This document shows positions 28,749-38,136 of a stretch of DNA of 64,000 nucleotides, piece by piece. A program made the position numbers and the translations under genes. The first letter of the stretch is position 1; every line of letters starts with the position of its first letter. The notes under the pieces are model-generated. The model searched no databases, was not told the origin of the DNA, and was given only the letters and a program-made list of their open reading frames with translations. The stretch is from Phycisphaerales bacterium (lineage in GTDB: Bacteria; Planctomycetota; Phycisphaerae; Phycisphaerales; UBA1924): positions 310,001-374,000 of the forward strand of contig JAJDDO010000024.1 in the NCBI GenBank assembly GCA_029260265.1. The letters are read 5' to 3'.

Positions 28749-29630
28749 TCACCCCGTTTCCGATCCAGCCAAAAGCGCCCGCTCAAACGCCCCCGCCGCA
28801 TGGCTCAAGAACCGGTCCCGCCGCCGCACAACCCCGAGTGTCCGTGTCAGCCCGCCATCCTTGCACCGGATCCCGTCGCCCTCGCCGAGCCCATACCGGC
28901 TCACAAACCCAACCCCGATCCCCGCACGAACCATCTGCACAATCGCCTCGATCGACCGCAGCTCCATCACCACCTCAAGCGTCACCCCGTGCGCCAACGC
29001 CGCACCATCAAGAATCCCCCGCACCGCAGACCCCGCCTCAAACGCGATTACCGCCTCGCCCTCCAGGTCGGCCCACCGAAAAGTCTTCCGCCCATCGAGC
29101 CGATGCCCGCTGGGCACGATCATCAACAACTCATCCGCGATCTCATGGACCACCATCAACTCTTCACCCCGTGGATGCTCCACCGGCAGCGTCACAATCC
29201 CCAGATCCAACTCCCCAGAAACAACCCCCTGAGCAACCGCGCTGCTCCCGGCCTCACGGATCGAAAACCGCAATCCCGGATACTCATCCCGCACCGCCTG
29301 GATCGCCCGAGGCAACAGATACCCCGTCGCCGTCGCCCCCGCGCCGACCTTGATCGACCCCGTCTCCAACCCAACAAGCGCCCGCACCGCCTCCCGTGCC
29401 TGCTCCGCCGCCCTGATGGTGGCCTTGGCATGCTCAATAAACACCCGCCCGGCCTCGGTCTCCTCGACCCCATGCCCGGTGCGATGAAACAGCTCAGTCC
29501 CGATCTCATCTTCGAGCTTGCGCAGTGCCGCCGACAACGCCGGCTGCGTCACCCCAAGCTCCTGCGCCGCCCGCGTCATGTGCTTGTGCTCCGCGATCAG
29601 AATCATCTGTTGCATCATCCGAAGGTCCAT
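28749..29630 (-). CDS. LysR family transcriptional regulator
   Basis: 293 residues: N-terminal winged helix-turn-helix (residues 5-65, MTRAAQELGVTQPALSAALRKLEDEIG) and a periplasmic-binding-like effector domain (residues 90-290). LysR regulators usually control a divergent neighbour; here that is the BamD-like gene at 29749. ATG 29630 is preferred to GTG 29636 because of the -10 element. Confidence 0.9.
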   Translation of the reverse strand: MDLRMMQQMILIAEHKHMTRAAQELGVTQPALSAALRKLEDEIGTELFHRTGHGVEETEAGRVFIEHAKATIRAAEQAREAVRALVGLETGSIKVGAGATATGYLLPRAIQAVRDEYPGLRFSIREAGSSAVAQGVVSGELDLGIVTLPVEHPRGEELMVVHEIADELLMIVPSGHRLDGRKTFRWADLEGEAVIAFEAGSAVRGILDGAALAHGVTLEVVMELRSIEAIVQMVRAGIGVGFVSRYGLGEGDGIRCKDGGLTRTLGVVRRRDRFLSHAAGAFERALLAGSETG

Positions 29631-29636
29631 ACCCAC

Positions 29637-29642
29637 AGTCTA
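29637..29642 (-). promoter_or_regulatory. -10 element TAGACT, probable leaderless start of the LysR gene
   Basis: TAGACT, six bases, then ATG 29630. Confidence 0.6.
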
Positions 29643-29748
29643 TCAGCGGAACGCCCCCTCTGAATACCCAATCTCAAACGCGATTCCCCCGAATCTCCCT
29701 CCTCTGATGACCCACACGCCCTGTCCAATACGCTATCCTCTGGGTGCT

Positions 29749-30840
29749 ATGAGCATCACCAAACACCTGCTGTCCGCTGTCCTCCTCGCCTCCATCTTGG
29801 GCAGCACCGCCAATGCCCAATCCTCTGAGTCTGAGTACCAACTCAAACCCGACGGCTCGTGGAACCAGACCGCCGCCCCAGAGCCGGGCACCGATGCATT
29901 CGTCATGGCCGATGCCTCCCGCCTAATCGCCGAAGGCAAGCCAGGAAAGGCCGCCAAAAACCTCGGCACATGGCTCGATAAAAACAAACGCTCCCGCAAC
30001 CCATACATCGCCCAGGCCTTCACCCTCCGTGGCGAAGCCCGCCTCCGCAACAACGACGAGTACCAAGCCCTGTACGATCTCGAGACCGTAATCCGAGATT
30101 TCTCCTCCTCCGACTACTTCCTCACCGCCGTCGAGCTCGAATACGAAATCGGGATGCTCTACATCAACGGGCTCAACCGCAAGTTCCTCGGGCTCCGCCT
30201 CGACAACGCCCGCCCAACCGGCGAAGAGCTCCTCATCCGCGTCCAAGAACGCGTCCCGGGCTCCGCCCTCGCCGAGCAGGCAGCGATGGACCTCGCCGAT
30301 CACTTCTACAACCGACGCGAGCTCAAACTCGCCGCCGAAATGTACTCCATCTTCCGCGAAAACTACCCCAAGTCCACACGCCAGCGCGAAGCCATGCTCC
30401 GAGAGATCGAATGCCACATCGCCCGCTTTAAAGGCCCGCGATACGACGGCTCCGGGCTCGTCGATGCCAAACTCCTCATCGAGCAATACACCAAAGCCTA
30501 CCCAGGTCAAGCAGAACGCTCGGGCATCACCGAAGGGCTCCAGAGTTGGATCGATGAATCCGCCGCACAACAGGTCCTTGACACCGCCCAGTGGTACATG
30601 AAAACCAACGATGATTTCTCCGCCAAGTTCATCCTCACCCGCCTGATCAACCGCCACCCCGTCACCGACGCCGCCCGCCAAGCCACCGAGATCATGCTCG
30701 ACAAAGGCTGGATCACCCGCGAACCCCAAACCGAACCCGAGACCGAATCAGATACCCAATCAGATCCGGACGCCTCAGTGAATCCCGAGCCTCATCCCGA
30801 TTCAGACGCCGACCAATCCGCAAAAGGCACCGATCAATGA
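29749..30840 (+). CDS. BamD-like TPR protein, outer-membrane assembly
   Basis: 363 residues with a signal peptide (SAVLLASILGSTANAQ, no lipobox Cys) and TPR-like helical pairs across residues 50-320 (ASRLIAEGKPGKAAKNLGTW; EIGMLYINGLNRKFLG; ELKLAAEMYSIFRENYPKS). The spacing and FPKS/YPKS turns resemble BamD/YfiO and CpoB. The tail is low-complexity (Glu/Asp/Pro/Ser). It overlaps lptE by ATGA, which links it to outer-membrane biogenesis. TATCCT lies nine bases before the ATG. Confidence 0.75.
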   Translation: MSITKHLLSAVLLASILGSTANAQSSESEYQLKPDGSWNQTAAPEPGTDAFVMADASRLIAEGKPGKAAKNLGTWLDKNKRSRNPYIAQAFTLRGEARLRNNDEYQALYDLETVIRDFSSSDYFLTAVELEYEIGMLYINGLNRKFLGLRLDNARPTGEELLIRVQERVPGSALAEQAAMDLADHFYNRRELKLAAEMYSIFRENYPKSTRQREAMLREIECHIARFKGPRYDGSGLVDAKLLIEQYTKAYPGQAERSGITEGLQSWIDESAAQQVLDTAQWYMKTNDDFSAKFILTRLINRHPVTDAARQATEIMLDKGWITREPQTEPETESDTQSDPDASVNPEPHPDSDADQSAKGTDQ

Positions 30841-31376
30841 TCCCAGTCCCACGCAAAGCTTTTCCCGCATTGCTCGGGGTCGCGATCGCAGCGTCCGCGA
30901 TGCTCACAGGCTGCTCGACCGACCCGACCAAGGGATACTCATTCCAATCCACCTTCGATGCAGACACCCGGACCATCGCCGTACCGATCTTCGACAACTC
31001 CACCATGTCCCGCGGGCTCGAGGTCGATCTCACCGAAGCAATCATCAAGCAGATCCAACGCCGCACCCCGTGGAAGCTCACCGACGCAGACCGCGCAGAC
31101 ACCACCCTCACCGGCGCGATCACCACCACACGCCTCAGCGTCCTCTCCGACAGCCCCCAAACCGGGCTCGTCCAAGAGCAGGTTGTCCAGATCACCATCC
31201 GGTTTGATTTCCGCGACAACCGCACCGGCGACACCATCGTCGCCCGCGATGGCTTCGCCGCCAGCGCCACCTTTATCCCCCAGCGTGGGGTCGCCGAACG
31301 CCTCGAACACGGGCAACGCTCCGCGATCGACGAACTCGCCCATGATCTCGTCTCAGAGCTCCGTGCCGGGTGGTAA
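30837..31376 (+). CDS. LPS-assembly lipoprotein LptE-like
   Basis: 179 residues. A lipoprotein signal (AMLTGCSTD) is followed by the LptE-type core: TIAVPIFDNSTMSRGLEVDLTEAI and LTGAITTTRLSVLSD. LptE plugs the LptD translocon that inserts lipopolysaccharide in the outer membrane. Translationally coupled to the BamD-like gene. Confidence 0.8.
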   Translation: MIPVPRKAFPALLGVAIAASAMLTGCSTDPTKGYSFQSTFDADTRTIAVPIFDNSTMSRGLEVDLTEAIIKQIQRRTPWKLTDADRADTTLTGAITTTRLSVLSDSPQTGLVQEQVVQITIRFDFRDNRTGDTIVARDGFAASATFIPQRGVAERLEHGQRSAIDELAHDLVSELRAGW

Positions 31377-31545
31377 CCGAACTTCCACTCCGCAATCAGC
31401 GTACCTAGAATCACAACAACCCTGCACCGTGCCGCCCCGCAAACGCCCATAAGCACCGACTTGGCACCAATCACGGAATATCGCCCGACATTCGGCCGAT
31501 AGTTCAAGGGCACACGCCCATCGAAGAACGACCCAAAGGACCAGC

Positions 31546-33576
31546 ATGACAGAATCTCCCAAAGATCAAGATCCCAAAAACACCGAGCAAAAGCCCGGAG
31601 GCAACCAGCCCGAAAAAGCCCCCGCACCAAAGCAAGGCCGCGGGATGTTCGGATTCTTCGTCATCATGATGCTGGTCCTTCTCCTCGTCATGTTCTTCTC
31701 CGGCGCACAACGCGGCAAAATCATCACCCTCGACCAGTTCGCCAAGCACTACCAAGCCGGCGAGATCGAGATCGATTCAGTCGTGATGCACTCGAGCGAA
31801 CTCCGCGCCAAACTCGTCCAAGAAGATGTCAACACCGCACCCGTCTCCGTACGCCTCCCCGTCACCGCCATCTCACGCGAAAAAATCGCAGAGAGCGTCT
31901 ACGAAATCACCCAAGGCAACATCAAAGAAAAACCACCAGCAGGCTGGGTCAACTTCCTCTACATGTTCGGCCCCTTCATCCTCATCTTCGCCCTCATCTG
32001 GTTCTTTATCATCCGAGGCATGCGCTCCGCCGGCGGCGGGGGGGGCATGATCGGCTCCTTCGGCAAATCCCGTCATAAAACCATGACCAAAGAAATGACC
32101 GGCATCACCTTCAAAGATGTCGCCGGCATCGACGAAGCCAAAGAAGAAGTCACCGAGATCATCGAGTTCCTCAAGCACCCCAAAAAATTCACCCGCCTCG
32201 GCGGACGAATCCCAAGAGGTGTCCTCCTCTCCGGGCAACCAGGCTGCGGCAAAACACTCCTCGCAAAAGCAATCGCAGGCGAAGCAGATGTGCCCTTCTT
32301 CAGCATCTCAGGCTCAGACTTCGTCGAAATGTTTGTCGGCGTCGGCGCATCACGCGTACGAGACCTCTTCAAACAAGCAAAGGACAACTCGCCCTGCATC
32401 ATCTTCCTCGATGAAATCGACGCCATCGGCCGCAGACGCGGCGGCGGATTCTCCGGCGGCGGAAACGACGAACGAGAACAAACACTCAACGCCATCCTCG
32501 TCGAAATGGACGGCTTCTCCTCGGGCGACGGCGTCATCGTCATCGCCGCCACCAACCGCCCCGATGTCCTCGACCCCGCACTCATCCGACCGGGCCGCTT
32601 CGATCGCCAGATCGCCGTCCCCCTCCCCGATGTCGCCGGACGGCTCCAGATCCTCAAGGTCCACTCCAAAAAGGTCAAACTCGGCCCCAATGTCGACATG
32701 GAAAAAATCGCACGAGGCACCCCCATGTTCTCCGGCGCAGACCTCGCCGCGATCATCAACGAATCCGCAATCAACGCCACCATGCTCGATAAAGATTTCA
32801 TCGAGCACGAAGACCTCGAAGAAGCACGCGACAAAGTCAAGTTCGGACGCTCAAACAAATCACGCGTCCGCGAAAAAGACGAAAACAACCTCGTCGCCTA
32901 CCACGAAGCAGGACACGCCGTCCTCCAGGCACTGCTCAAAGACGCCGACCCCCTCCACAAGGTCACCATCATCCCAAGAGGCAACTCCGGCGGCGCAACC
33001 TTCTCGCTCCCCGAAAAAGACCGCATGGGCTACTCCCTCAAATGGCTCCAAGCGACCATGCGCGTCATCTGTGGCGGGCGCATCGCCGAATCCAAAGCCA
33101 TGAACGACATCTCCTCGGGCGCATCGTCCGACATCCAGCAGGTCACCCGCCTCGCACGCGCCATGATACTCGAGTGGGGCATGTCCCCACGCCTCGGCTT
33201 CATCAACTACACCGGCGCCGACACCGCAGAGATGTATGTCCCCGAAAAAGACTACTCCCAAGAAACCGCACGCATCATCGACGAAGAAACCAAACGCCTC
33301 GTCGACGAGTCCTACGCGCAAGCCGAATCCATGCTTACCGAAAACTGGGAAGCGGTCGAATCCGTTGCACAAGCCCTGCTCAAGTTCGAGACCCTCACCG
33401 CCGACGAGGTCCACAAACTCATGCGAGGCGAATCCATCAACCGCTCAACCGTCGCCGATCTCCTCTCCGCATCCCCGCCTTCAACCCCCGCCGCATCCAA
33501 CGGCTCAACCGACACCGACAAAGCCCCCGACGGCAAAACCGATACTCCCCCCGACGCACTTCCCAACCCCGCCTAA
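31546..33576 (+). CDS. ftsH: ATP-dependent zinc metalloprotease FtsH
   Basis: 676-residue membrane-bound AAA+ protease for quality control of membrane proteins. Two transmembrane helices (about 35-55 and 140-160) flank a periplasmic domain. The AAA module has Walker A GQPGCGKT near residue 230 (usually GPPGTGKT), Walker [13 protein letters not shown] and the second region of homology with RPGRFDRQ. The protease site HEAGH is near residue 455 and the third zinc ligand in the [12 protein letters not shown] helix. The tail is low-complexity Pro/Ala/Asp. AAAGGA precedes ATG 31546. Confidence 0.95.
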   Translation: MTESPKDQDPKNTEQKPGGNQPEKAPAPKQGRGMFGFFVIMMLVLLLVMFFSGAQRGKIITLDQFAKHYQAGEIEIDSVVMHSSELRAKLVQEDVNTAPVSVRLPVTAISREKIAESVYEITQGNIKEKPPAGWVNFLYMFGPFILIFALIWFFIIRGMRSAGGGGGMIGSFGKSRHKTMTKEMTGITFKDVAGIDEAKEEVTEIIEFLKHPKKFTRLGGRIPRGVLLSGQPGCGKTLLAKAIAGEADVPFFSISGSDFVEMFVGVGASRVRDLFKQAKDNSPCIIFLDEIDAIGRRRGGGFSGGGNDEREQTLNAILVEMDGFSSGDGVIVIAATNRPDVLDPALIRPGRFDRQIAVPLPDVAGRLQILKVHSKKVKLGPNVDMEKIARGTPMFSGADLAAIINESAINATMLDKDFIEHEDLEEARDKVKFGRSNKSRVREKDENNLVAYHEAGHAVLQALLKDADPLHKVTIIPRGNSGGATFSLPEKDRMGYSLKWLQATMRVICGGRIAESKAMNDISSGASSDIQQVTRLARAMILEWGMSPRLGFINYTGADTAEMYVPEKDYSQETARIIDEETKRLVDESYAQAESMLTENWEAVESVAQALLKFETLTADEVHKLMRGESINRSTVADLLSASPPSTPAASNGSTDTDKAPDGKTDTPPDALPNPA

Positions 33577-33705
33577 CCATCCTCCCCTTCCTTTATCCTC
33601 TCGCTCCCATTTATGGCGAGGGCCACGGTGGCGGGCTTCTCTTCCCTCTGTATCAGAATGCCACTACTCGCTGCCCCCAGCGCAGCAGCTCTCTTCAAAT
33701 TGTGA

Positions 33706-33711
33706 TACACT
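33706..33711 (+). promoter_or_regulatory. -10 element TACACT, probable leaderless start of the cupin gene
   Basis: TACACT, six bases, then ATG 33718; no ribosome-binding site. Confidence 0.6.
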
Positions 33712-33717
33712 CATCCC

Positions 33718-34077
33718 ATGCCCAAAGCCCACCCAGTCGCATGGACCGATCTCCCGACCGATCACCCCATGCCGCTCATTGCCCGCCAGCGCATCGTCGG
33801 CGAACACATGATGATCTCCCGCGTGCTGCTCTCCAAAGGTTTCACCGTCCCCACGCACCACCACGCCAACGAACAGTTCGCCGTTGTCCTCACCGGCAGT
33901 GTCCGCTTTGACCTCGGCCCACCCGAAAACCCAACCGCCGAGTCGGTCACCCTGGGCGCAGGCGAAACCCTCGTCATCCCGCCCAATGCCCCCCACGCCG
34001 CCACCGCCCTCGAAGACACCCTCATCCTCGATATGTTCTCCCCACCCAGCGAAACCACCGGCATCGATCAGTCCTGA
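33718..34077 (+). CDS. Cupin domain protein
   Basis: 119 residues, single beta-barrel cupin. Motif 1 FTVPTHHHANEQFAVVLTG gives the three His and Glu metal ligands, and motif 2 (ETLVIPPNAPHAATALEDT) supplies the last His. Single-domain cupins range from sugar isomerases to regulators; no substrate can be assigned. Confidence 0.85.
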   Translation: MPKAHPVAWTDLPTDHPMPLIARQRIVGEHMMISRVLLSKGFTVPTHHHANEQFAVVLTGSVRFDLGPPENPTAESVTLGAGETLVIPPNAPHAATALEDTLILDMFSPPSETTGIDQS

Positions 34078-34117
34078 ACGCGGCAACCCCCAAACGCCCC
34101 CTTGCGTATAGCCACCC

Positions 34118-34839
34118 ATGAAGGCGCGTTACGAAACCACCGCCAAGCTCTGGCTCATCGCCTTCATCCTCGCAGCAGTGGGGTGGATTTTCTTCAACCC
34201 CGTGTCGATGTGGGGGTGCTCATCGCCAGCCAACTTCGAGATCATCGACTCGCCAAAGAGCGGGCTCATCGTGGTCACGGATGCTTATGACGACGAGTTA
34301 CATGCCCTGACCGGAAAGAGTTCATACGACGAACTCGATTCCGTTATCTTCGTGGCCATCAGCAAACGCCCTGTCCACGAGTTCTCGTTCATCAGCCTCT
34401 GGGTCCAGTCCACCGGCGACTCACAGATGCGATCGACCACCTATTGGGGGTATGAGATTGAGCCAACAAGGGCAGAAATCAAGCAGATCATCCTCGACGC
34501 CGCCAACGCCGAGCCGCCACCGAACGCACCGCGCACGAGTTCCAAAGGCTCCGCAACTGGGGCACCCTCGCCGCGATGCAATCGCCAGCGGGTGTCCGCT
34601 ACGATGTGCTCCCCTTCAACATCATAGCCGACCTGCTCGCCGTCGCCTTTATCATCGGTGCATTCGCCAGCTTCATCTACCTCGCCCGCTGGTACGCCAT
34701 CCGCGTCAAGCTCGACTCCACAAGCTGCCCCAACTGCGCCTACCCAAGCACCGGGATCCCACCCGACGCCCCCTGCCCCGAGTGCGGCTCATCGTTTACC
34801 CCCGCCGTCTCCGCGAGCACCACGCCATACCGAACATGA
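34118..34839 (+). pseudogene. Membrane protein with C-terminal zinc ribbon, frameshifted
   Basis: Two adjacent frames together make one plausible protein of about 240 residues. The first (ATG 34118) has an N-terminal membrane helix (LWLIAFILAAVGWIFF) and runs to about 34512. From about 34510 the coding signal moves to the -1 frame (ERTAHEFQRLRNWGT), with a second membrane helix (IIADLLAVAFIIGAF) and a CPNC...CPECG zinc ribbon, stopping at 34839. A one-base deletion between 34505 and 34515 explains it. This could be real inactivation or a sequencing error. TATAGC lies five bases before the ATG. Confidence 0.65.
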
Positions 34840-35434
34840 GCACACCAGCCCCGCCCGCCCCCGGCACCTGAAGCCCAAGCGTGACCGTCGATCCCTCAAG
34901 AAAAACCACATCCGCACCCAACGAATCATCAAACACCCCGAACACCTCAACCCGGATGGTGTTGTCCCCGCCGACCAACCCATCCAAACCCAACGCGACA
35001 AGATCAATCCACCCGCTCGATGCGTACGACCCGCTCCCGCCAAAGTCATCCCCGAACGCCGGCCCAATTAAAATCTGATGCTCATCAATCATGCCCGCGC
35101 GAAGCGTGAGCCCCAGCCGCAGATCAGAAAGCCACGCGCCCCCAACCGTCGCCATCTCCACATCCCATCTCACACCCGCCAGCCTGACATGCTCTTGAAT
35201 CGACCCCTCGCCCTGAGTGCCGCTGAGATTCAACACCGGGTTCATCGCTGACCCCGCGAGCCCATGCGCCGCAAGCCCACCGAGATCAACCACATAATCC
35301 CCATACACATCCGCATCCCCGCCTGCGGTCTCGCCAGTCAACAGCGTGCCACACGCAGCCGTATCGATCGCCGCGATCAAAAACAGCCCACAAACAACCG
35401 GACGATAAAACATGCTGTTCCAGTAAGACCGCAT
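34796..35434 (-). CDS. Secreted protein with PEP-CTERM-like sorting tail
   Basis: 212 residues: signal peptide (YRPVVCGLFLIAAIDTAACG), a body of beta type with Gly/Asp (DADVYGDYVVDLGGLAAHGL) and a C-terminal VPGAGGAG, hydrophobic stretch and RRRR, the tripartite tail recognised by exosortases. GGAGG nine bases before ATG 35434 fixes the start. Its 3' end overlaps the frameshifted gene by 44 bases on the opposite strand. Function unknown. Confidence 0.75.
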   Translation of the reverse strand: MRSYWNSMFYRPVVCGLFLIAAIDTAACGTLLTGETAGGDADVYGDYVVDLGGLAAHGLAGSAMNPVLNLSGTQGEGSIQEHVRLAGVRWDVEMATVGGAWLSDLRLGLTLRAGMIDEHQILIGPAFGDDFGGSGSYASSGWIDLVALGLDGLVGGDNTIRVEVFGVFDDSLGADVVFLEGSTVTLGLQVPGAGGAGVLMFGMAWCSRRRRG

Positions 35435-35558
35435 CGCAAACCTCCATCTATGCCCAGCCGCCATGGTACCGCAACCACGGCCGCGCACACAAGAAGATTC
35501 TTTCACGATACCCGGTGCCCTGATTTGACAAGAACGGCAAGGTAGGATCTTGTCCCGC

Positions 35559-36899
35559 TCACACACCCATCGCCACGATCGCATCCGCCAACTTCACAAA
35601 CCCGCCACGATCCGCGCCCACCCCGTAATCAACAGCCCCGTTGACCATCGGCGCGTTGCTGATGCACTGCTCGTGAATTTCCAGCATCACATCTGTCAGC
35701 TTGTCCATCGTGCGATCCTTCGTCCACGAATCATGCGCCGCGTTCTGGTGCATCTCAAAGCACGAAGTCGCCACCCCGCCCGCGTTGGCCGCCTTGCCGG
35801 GCCCAAAGAGCACGCCCTTCATGTGAAACACCGTCCGCGCCGAATGCGTGCAAGGCATGTTCGCGCCCTCCGCGACCACCTTGACCCCACGATCAACAAG
35901 TGCCGCCGCGTCATCCGTCTCCACCTCATGCTGCGTCGCGCATGGCAACGCCACATCGGCATCAACCAACGACCAAGGCCTCGCCTCAGGATGGTACGAA
36001 ACCCCCTTGCCCGACCAATCCTTCAGCCGCCCTCGCTGCACCTCTTTGAAATCAATCAACTCTCGAAGCTGCTCGCTGGTCATCCCCTTCTCAAACGAGA
36101 CCGACCCACCCGAGTCCGACATCGTGACCACACGCCCGCCTTTCTCCATCGCCAACTCCGCAGCGTACAACGCCACATTGCCCGACCCAGAAATCATCAC
36201 CCGCTTGCCATCAATCGTGTCGCCCGCATGCTTGAGCATCGCCTCGGCGAAGGTCACCGTCCCGTACCCCGTCGCCTCACTCCGCCCAAGCAACCCGCCG
36301 AGCCCCAAAGGCTTGCCCGTCAGCACCCCATCACGCTGCTTGGTGATCTTCATGTACTGCCCATACAAGTACCCGATCTCACGCCCGCCCACGCCGATGT
36401 CGCCCGCAGGCACATCCACGCTCGGCCCAATATGACGCTGCAACTCACGCATAAACGCCTGACAAAACCGCATCACCTCGTTGTCGCTCTTGCCCTTGGG
36501 ATTAAAGTTCGATCCGCCCTTGCCCCCGCCGATCGGCTGCCCAGTCAACGCGTTCTTGAAGCACTGCTCATACGCCAAAAAGTGCAGCGTATCCTCGGTT
36601 ACACTCGGATGAAACCGCAGCCCGCCCTTGTAAGGCCCGAGCACATTCGTGTGCTCAATCCGCCAACCAAAGTTCACCTCGACCCCACCCTGATCGTTCA
36701 CCCATTCAACACGAAACCGAATCACCCGGTCAGGGATCAGCAGCCGCTCAAACACCCGCGCATCCTGATAGCTCGTGTTCTCCGCAATCACCGGAGCCAC
36801 CGACTCCGCGACCTCCTCGATCGCAGACCGATACAACGGCCCCGGTTTCACAGCATCAATCAGCGGATTCAAGTTCATCGAACAGGCAGCGGTCGTCAT
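35559..36899 (-). CDS. gdhA: NADP-specific glutamate dehydrogenase
   Basis: 446 residues, hexameric-type GDH that aminates 2-oxoglutarate to glutamate with ammonium. Signatures: LPIGGGKGGSNFNPKGKSD-type segment (GGGKGGSNF with the catalytic Lys), PAGDIGVGGREIGYLYGQY, and the nucleotide-binding ISGSGNVALYAAE. Asp in DIGVGGREI is the catalytic acid. GGGAG before ATG 36899 supports the start. The opposite strand is open for over 1.4 kb, but this is a composition artefact. Confidence 0.95.
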   Translation of the reverse strand: MTTAACSMNLNPLIDAVKPGPLYRSAIEEVAESVAPVIAENTSYQDARVFERLLIPDRVIRFRVEWVNDQGGVEVNFGWRIEHTNVLGPYKGGLRFHPSVTEDTLHFLAYEQCFKNALTGQPIGGGKGGSNFNPKGKSDNEVMRFCQAFMRELQRHIGPSVDVPAGDIGVGGREIGYLYGQYMKITKQRDGVLTGKPLGLGGLLGRSEATGYGTVTFAEAMLKHAGDTIDGKRVMISGSGNVALYAAELAMEKGGRVVTMSDSGGSVSFEKGMTSEQLRELIDFKEVQRGRLKDWSGKGVSYHPEARPWSLVDADVALPCATQHEVETDDAAALVDRGVKVVAEGANMPCTHSARTVFHMKGVLFGPGKAANAGGVATSCFEMHQNAAHDSWTKDRTMDKLTDVMLEIHEQCISNAPMVNGAVDYGVGADRGGFVKLADAIVAMGV

Positions 36900-37048
36900 A
36901 TCAATCTCCCAGAAGCAACACAGACATCGTCAGCACACGCAGACAACCCTCAGCCGGTACTTCATTGTTCCCACACTCTAACACTTATTCATCATCCACC
37001 GAGGAGTTCGTTGGCCACATACGGTGAGAATCTGCCAATTCAAGGGCG

Positions 37049-37054
37049 TAAGAT
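37049..37054 (+). promoter_or_regulatory. -10-like TAAGAT before the sulfotransferase
   Basis: TAAGAT, seven bases, then ATG 37062: a leader of zero or one base. Confidence 0.45.
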
Positions 37055-37061
37055 CGAACCA

Positions 37062-38012
37062 ATGACCGAAGAACCGATCATTTTATTCATCGGGGGCTCA
37101 GGCAGAAGCGGCTCGACCCTCATCGACCTGCTCCTCAACTCCCACTCACAGATCCAATCTGTCGGAGAGGTTCACAGGCTCAACCTCTACGCACGCGAAA
37201 ACAACGAACCATGCACCTGCGGCGTCCCCGTCGCACAATGCCCATTCTGGCTCGAGGTCGAACAAGAAGTCCGCCAAAAACTTGCCTGGCCCAAAGACCG
37301 AAACCCCCTCCAAGAAACCGACATCATGCTCGTTCCCGGCTCGATCGGAAAGCTCGCCACGCTTCTCCAAAAAGCCTCTTTCATCGCAGCCCCGATCCCG
37401 ATGGCGCGATGGATTAATCGCACCTTCGCACGCCCTCATCAGCAAGCCATCGAAACCGCCGTCGCCTGGTACGACGCCATCCGAAAAGTGACCAAGACCC
37501 GAGTGCTCATCGACTCCACAAAGGATGCCCGCCGACTCAAACTCCTCTACCTCCAGGCGCCCCAGCAGTTCCGCCTCCTCTACATGATCCGAGATGGACG
37601 CGCCGTCACCGCGTCAAAGATCCGACGCGAAGGCGTCTCCATGGAATACGCAGCACGAGACTGGCGACAAGCCCACCGCAAAACGCTGCTCGCCCAACGC
37701 GGCATCCCCGAACAACAGATCATCCGCGTGCATTATGAACAACTCTGCACCGATCCCGAATCAACCCTCAAACGCGTATGCGCCTTCCTCGGGCTCACCT
37801 ATCAGCCAGAAATGCTCACAATCAAAAAAATCGAAGCACACAACATCGGAGGCAACCCGATGAGGTTCAGAACCGATGAACAATCGATCAAACTCGATGA
37901 AGCCTGGCGCGATCAACTCACCCCCGATCAACTCCACCAGTTCGATCGTGTCGCCGGCCCAATGAACCGCAAACTCGGCTACAACGACGAAGCCTCCAAT
38001 AGTTCAGCCTAG
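37062..38012 (+). CDS. Sulfotransferase family protein
   Basis: 316 residues. The PAPS 5'-phosphosulfate loop GGSGRSGSTLI is at residues 8-18, and the 3'-phosphate site is IRDGRAVTASKIRREGV near residue 175. Residues from PAPS-dependent sulfotransferases (IDSTKDARRL; HYEQLCTDPESTLKRVCAFLGL) are typical. It would sulfate a carbohydrate, lipid or protein group. Planctomycetes are rich in sulfatases; this is the opposite reaction. It is divergent from gdhA. Confidence 0.85.
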   Translation: MTEEPIILFIGGSGRSGSTLIDLLLNSHSQIQSVGEVHRLNLYARENNEPCTCGVPVAQCPFWLEVEQEVRQKLAWPKDRNPLQETDIMLVPGSIGKLATLLQKASFIAAPIPMARWINRTFARPHQQAIETAVAWYDAIRKVTKTRVLIDSTKDARRLKLLYLQAPQQFRLLYMIRDGRAVTASKIRREGVSMEYAARDWRQAHRKTLLAQRGIPEQQIIRVHYEQLCTDPESTLKRVCAFLGLTYQPEMLTIKKIEAHNIGGNPMRFRTDEQSIKLDEAWRDQLTPDQLHQFDRVAGPMNRKLGYNDEASNSSA

Positions 38013-38136
38013 TTCTCAGTCGCCGAGGATGAACCACCATACGCCGGCTTACTGTGCTGCCCACCGAATCCAATCACCGCCCGCCCATCAGTGATCAGCG
38101 TGATATCTTTGTCCGGCGAATGCCGAGCATGGCGAC

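Noticed and set aside
35550..37000. Long plus-strand extension upstream of the sulfotransferase
   Set aside because: This part is antisense to gdhA. The sulfotransferase motif begins right after ATG 37062, and a -10 lies directly before it.
38013..38136. Minus-strand peptide-like sequence (ITDGRAVIGFGGQHS...) after the beta-propeller stop
   Set aside because: Short, lacks a start codon and lies beyond the stop of the neighbouring gene. Possibly a remnant, but not supportable.
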